A stretch of DNA of 64,000 bases from Allobosea sp. CS1GBMeth4 (GTDB lineage Bacteria > Pseudomonadota > Alphaproteobacteria > Rhizobiales > Beijerinckiaceae): assembly GCF_900185715.1 (NCBI RefSeq), contig NZ_FYAS01000007.1:62001-126000 (forward strand). The letters run 5' to 3'. Made by a program: the position numbers and the translations under genes. The notes beneath the pieces are model-generated. The model made no database searches, had not been told where the DNA came from, and was given only the letters and a program-made list of their open reading frames with translations. Shown piece after piece: positions 62,324-64,000 of this stretch; position 1 is the first letter of the stretch; each line of letters begins with the position of its first letter.

Positions 62324-62420
62324 GGCGGCCGCGGTCGAAGCTCTCGCCGTCTTTCCGGGACTGCGCGCAGCGGAGGGCCCGGAATAATCCACGACCACGG
62401 CAATTCAGTAGAAGCGCAGC

Positions 62421-62447
62421 CGCTTCGCCCTTCTGAAGGGCGAAGCG
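62421..62447. terminator. Strong hairpin between convergent genes
   Basis: CGCTTCGCCCTT (62421-62432) pairs perfectly with AAGGGCGAAGCG (62436-62447) around a 3-base loop. It lies between two convergent genes and could end transcription from both, though no T-run follows. It may be part of the adjacent repeat. Confidence 0.5.
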
Positions 62448-62452
62448 TTCAT

Positions 62453-62491
62453 GGGTTCCGGGTTCGCCGCATCGCGGCGCCCCGGAATGAC
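62453..62491. repeat. Extragenic palindrome (TTCCGGG ... CCCGGAATGACG)
   Basis: TTCCGGG (62456-62462) pairs with CCCGGAA (62481-62487), enclosing GCCGC (62466-62470) with GCGGC (62474-62478). The CCCCGGAATGACGG ending is familiar from dispersed intergenic repeats of rhizobial genomes. A related TTCCGGG/CCCGGAA pair lies at 62353-62384. Confidence 0.6.
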
Positions 62492-62515
62492 GGCGGAGCG
62501 GATGGAAGCGCAGTC

Positions 62516-63982
62516 TTACGCACCGAGTTGCCGCAGCAGCCCATCCAGCCGCGCGATGCCCGCTTCGATCTCCGCCTCGTCGAGCGCCGCATAGCCGAGG
62601 ACGAGGCCGGCGCGGCGTTCCGAATCGTCCGGCCGGTCATAGAGTCCGCTGACGCCGTAGAGGCCGAGCGAGACCGCCGCCGCGCGCTCCGTCAGCTCGG
62701 CCTCGCGCGATTGCGGCAGCCCGTTGATCCAGGCGAGGACATGCAGTCCGGCATCGGTCCCGGCGATGGTGAGGCGCTCGCCCAGCCGCTCGCGCAAGGC
62801 CTTCAGCAGCGCGGCGCGCCGCTCGCCATTGCGGCGCCGGGCGCGGCGCACATGCCGCTCATAGGTCCCGCTTTCGATCAGCTCGGCCAGGGCGGCCTGT
62901 TCCAGCTCCGGCGTGTGCCGGTCGATCATGCGCTTGGCCCTGGCGAAGACCTCGCGCAGCGCCGGCGGCAGGACGAGATAGCCGAGCCGCAGGGTCGGCG
63001 AGAGCGTCTTCGAGACGGTGCCGAGATAGATCACGCTGCCGGCCTGGTCGAGCGAGCGCAGCGGCGGCACCGGGCCGACGCCATGGCGGTATTCGGCGTC
63101 GTAGTCATCCTCGATGACGAAGGCGCCGTGGCGGGCGGCCCAGGCGAGCAATTCGAGCCGGCGCGGCGCCGACAGGATGCTGCCGAGCGGAAGCTGATGC
63201 GAGGGCGTGACGAAGGCGAGCCGTGCCGGCGGCAGCGCGCTGGTCCGCATGCCCTCGCGGTCGACCGGCTGCGGCGCGAGCTCGGCGCCCGCCGTGAGGA
63301 AGGCCTGGCGGGCGAGGACATAGCCCGGGTCCTCGATCACGACGCGGTCGCCCGGGTCGATCAGCAGCCGGGTGCAGAGGTCGAAGCCCTGCTGCGAGCC
63401 GTTGACGACGAGGATGTCCTCAGCCTCGCAGCGCAGGCCGCGGGCGCGCCAGAGATAGCCTTGCAGCGCCGTGCGCAGCGCCGGCAGGCCGCGCGGATCG
63501 CCATAGCGCAGGCGCGCCGGCCGGCGCGTCGCCGCATGGGTCAAGGCCCGCCGCCAGGCGAGCGTCGGGAAGTCGCCGCCCGCGAGCTCGCCATAGCGGA
63601 AATCGAGCGTGCAGGGCTGCGGGGCCCACGGCACCGGCGACGCGGCCGCCAGCCGGCGGCCATAGGCGGAGAGCCCCGCCGGCTGCGGCGAGGGCATGTT
63701 GTCCGGTGTCGGCTCCGGCCGCGCCAGCCCGCCGGCGACCCGGGCCCGTGCGCCGGGCCGGGTCTCGATATAGCCTTCGGCCGCCAATTGCTCGAAGGCG
63801 GCGGTGACGGTGCTGCGCGACAGGCCCCACTCCGCCGCGAGCGCGCGGGTCGACGGCAGGAGGCTGCCAGGTGCGTGGAGCCCGGTCGCGATCTCGCCCC
63901 TGATCGCGGCGACGACCCGTCGTTGGTCGCCAGGATCATGCTGGACTGGACCAGTTGAAATGGTCGAAACTGGCCGTTTCAT
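62516..63982 (-). CDS. MocR family regulator (GntR-aminotransferase fusion)
   Basis: A 488-residue fusion: GntR-type winged helix (about 20-90; LPSTRALAAEWGLSRSTVTA) and a fold-type I aminotransferase-like domain (about 130-480) with the PLP lysine in SKTLSPTLRLGY. MocR/PdxR/GabR-type regulators sense PLP or amino compounds. The start lies 19 bases from the window edge, so the promoter and any divergent partner gene are not seen. CTGGACTGGACCAGT at 63941-63955, inside the first codons, resembles direct-repeat sites of this family. Confidence 0.9.
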   Translation of the reverse strand: MKRPVSTISTGPVQHDPGDQRRVVAAIRGEIATGLHAPGSLLPSTRALAAEWGLSRSTVTAAFEQLAAEGYIETRPGARARVAGGLARPEPTPDNMPSPQPAGLSAYGRRLAAASPVPWAPQPCTLDFRYGELAGGDFPTLAWRRALTHAATRRPARLRYGDPRGLPALRTALQGYLWRARGLRCEAEDILVVNGSQQGFDLCTRLLIDPGDRVVIEDPGYVLARQAFLTAGAELAPQPVDREGMRTSALPPARLAFVTPSHQLPLGSILSAPRRLELLAWAARHGAFVIEDDYDAEYRHGVGPVPPLRSLDQAGSVIYLGTVSKTLSPTLRLGYLVLPPALREVFARAKRMIDRHTPELEQAALAELIESGTYERHVRRARRRNGERRAALLKALRERLGERLTIAGTDAGLHVLAWINGLPQSREAELTERAAAVSLGLYGVSGLYDRPDDSERRAGLVLGYAALDEAEIEAGIARLDGLLRQLGA

Positions 63983-64000
63983 GCAGGCCAGATTAAGGGC

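Overview
The window is one continuous, very GC-rich stretch of chromosome, densely coding. FixL/FixJ/FixK oxygen regulation, LysR, GntR-FCD and MocR regulators, many solute importers (sugar ABC, TRAP, TTT and Liv-type), PHA storage, universal stress proteins and a non-homologous end-joining ligase D point to an alphaproteobacterium of the Rhizobiales/Hyphomicrobiales, probably close to Bosea or Bradyrhizobium. The genus is inference. No tRNA, rRNA, CRISPR array, transposase or phage gene is visible.

Region 1 (1-12.5 kb) is a catabolic region. It starts with the cut end of a zinc-type dehydrogenase coupled to a Gfo/Idh/MocA oxidoreductase. A LysR/metallo-hydrolase divergent pair follows. Then comes a GcvA-like LysR gene divergent from a nine-kb operon: a complete ribose-type ABC importer (ATPase, two permeases, binding protein, all joined by ATGA overlaps), a polysaccharide-deacetylase-like amidohydrolase, an aspartate-dehydrogenase-like enzyme, an atypical SDR and an RraA/HMG-aldolase-like protein.

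Region 2 (12.5-32 kb) holds two side-by-side catabolic modules with the same enzyme families (MmgE/PrpD, SDR, 3-hydroxyisobutyrate-dehydrogenase-like, carboxymuconolactone-decarboxylase-like) but different transporters. Module A uses a TRAP importer with fused DctQM and a TctC-type binding protein, under a probable GntR repressor. Module B uses a Liv-type ABC importer with fused permease-ATPase, under a LysR regulator. The substrates cannot be read from sequence.

Region 3 (32-53 kb) is a low-oxygen/dormancy region. A lipid kinase precedes fixL-fixJ-receiver-fixK. Then come an acyl-CoA-synthetase/GNAT fusion, small conserved proteins, three tandem-domain universal stress proteins, an APH/P-loop fusion kinase, a P-type ATPase with phasin, a PHA synthase, an alcohol dehydrogenase, a NUDIX protein and a second Crp/Fnr-type regulator. 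Near-consensus FNR/FixK boxes stand 50-60 bases before the start codon of most transcription units here, so FixLJ-FixK probably drives the region. Three copies of a modular palindromic repeat supply the stop codons of three of these genes.

Region 4 (53-64 kb) has stress and DNA-repair genes: DUF2171 and CBS proteins, a frameshifted small gene, ligase D, a DUF6766 membrane protein, a UdgX-like protein that has no cysteines, small proteins in an apparent operon with a general-stress protein, a DUF72 protein and an L,D-transpeptidase. It ends with a class II aldolase and a MocR regulator.
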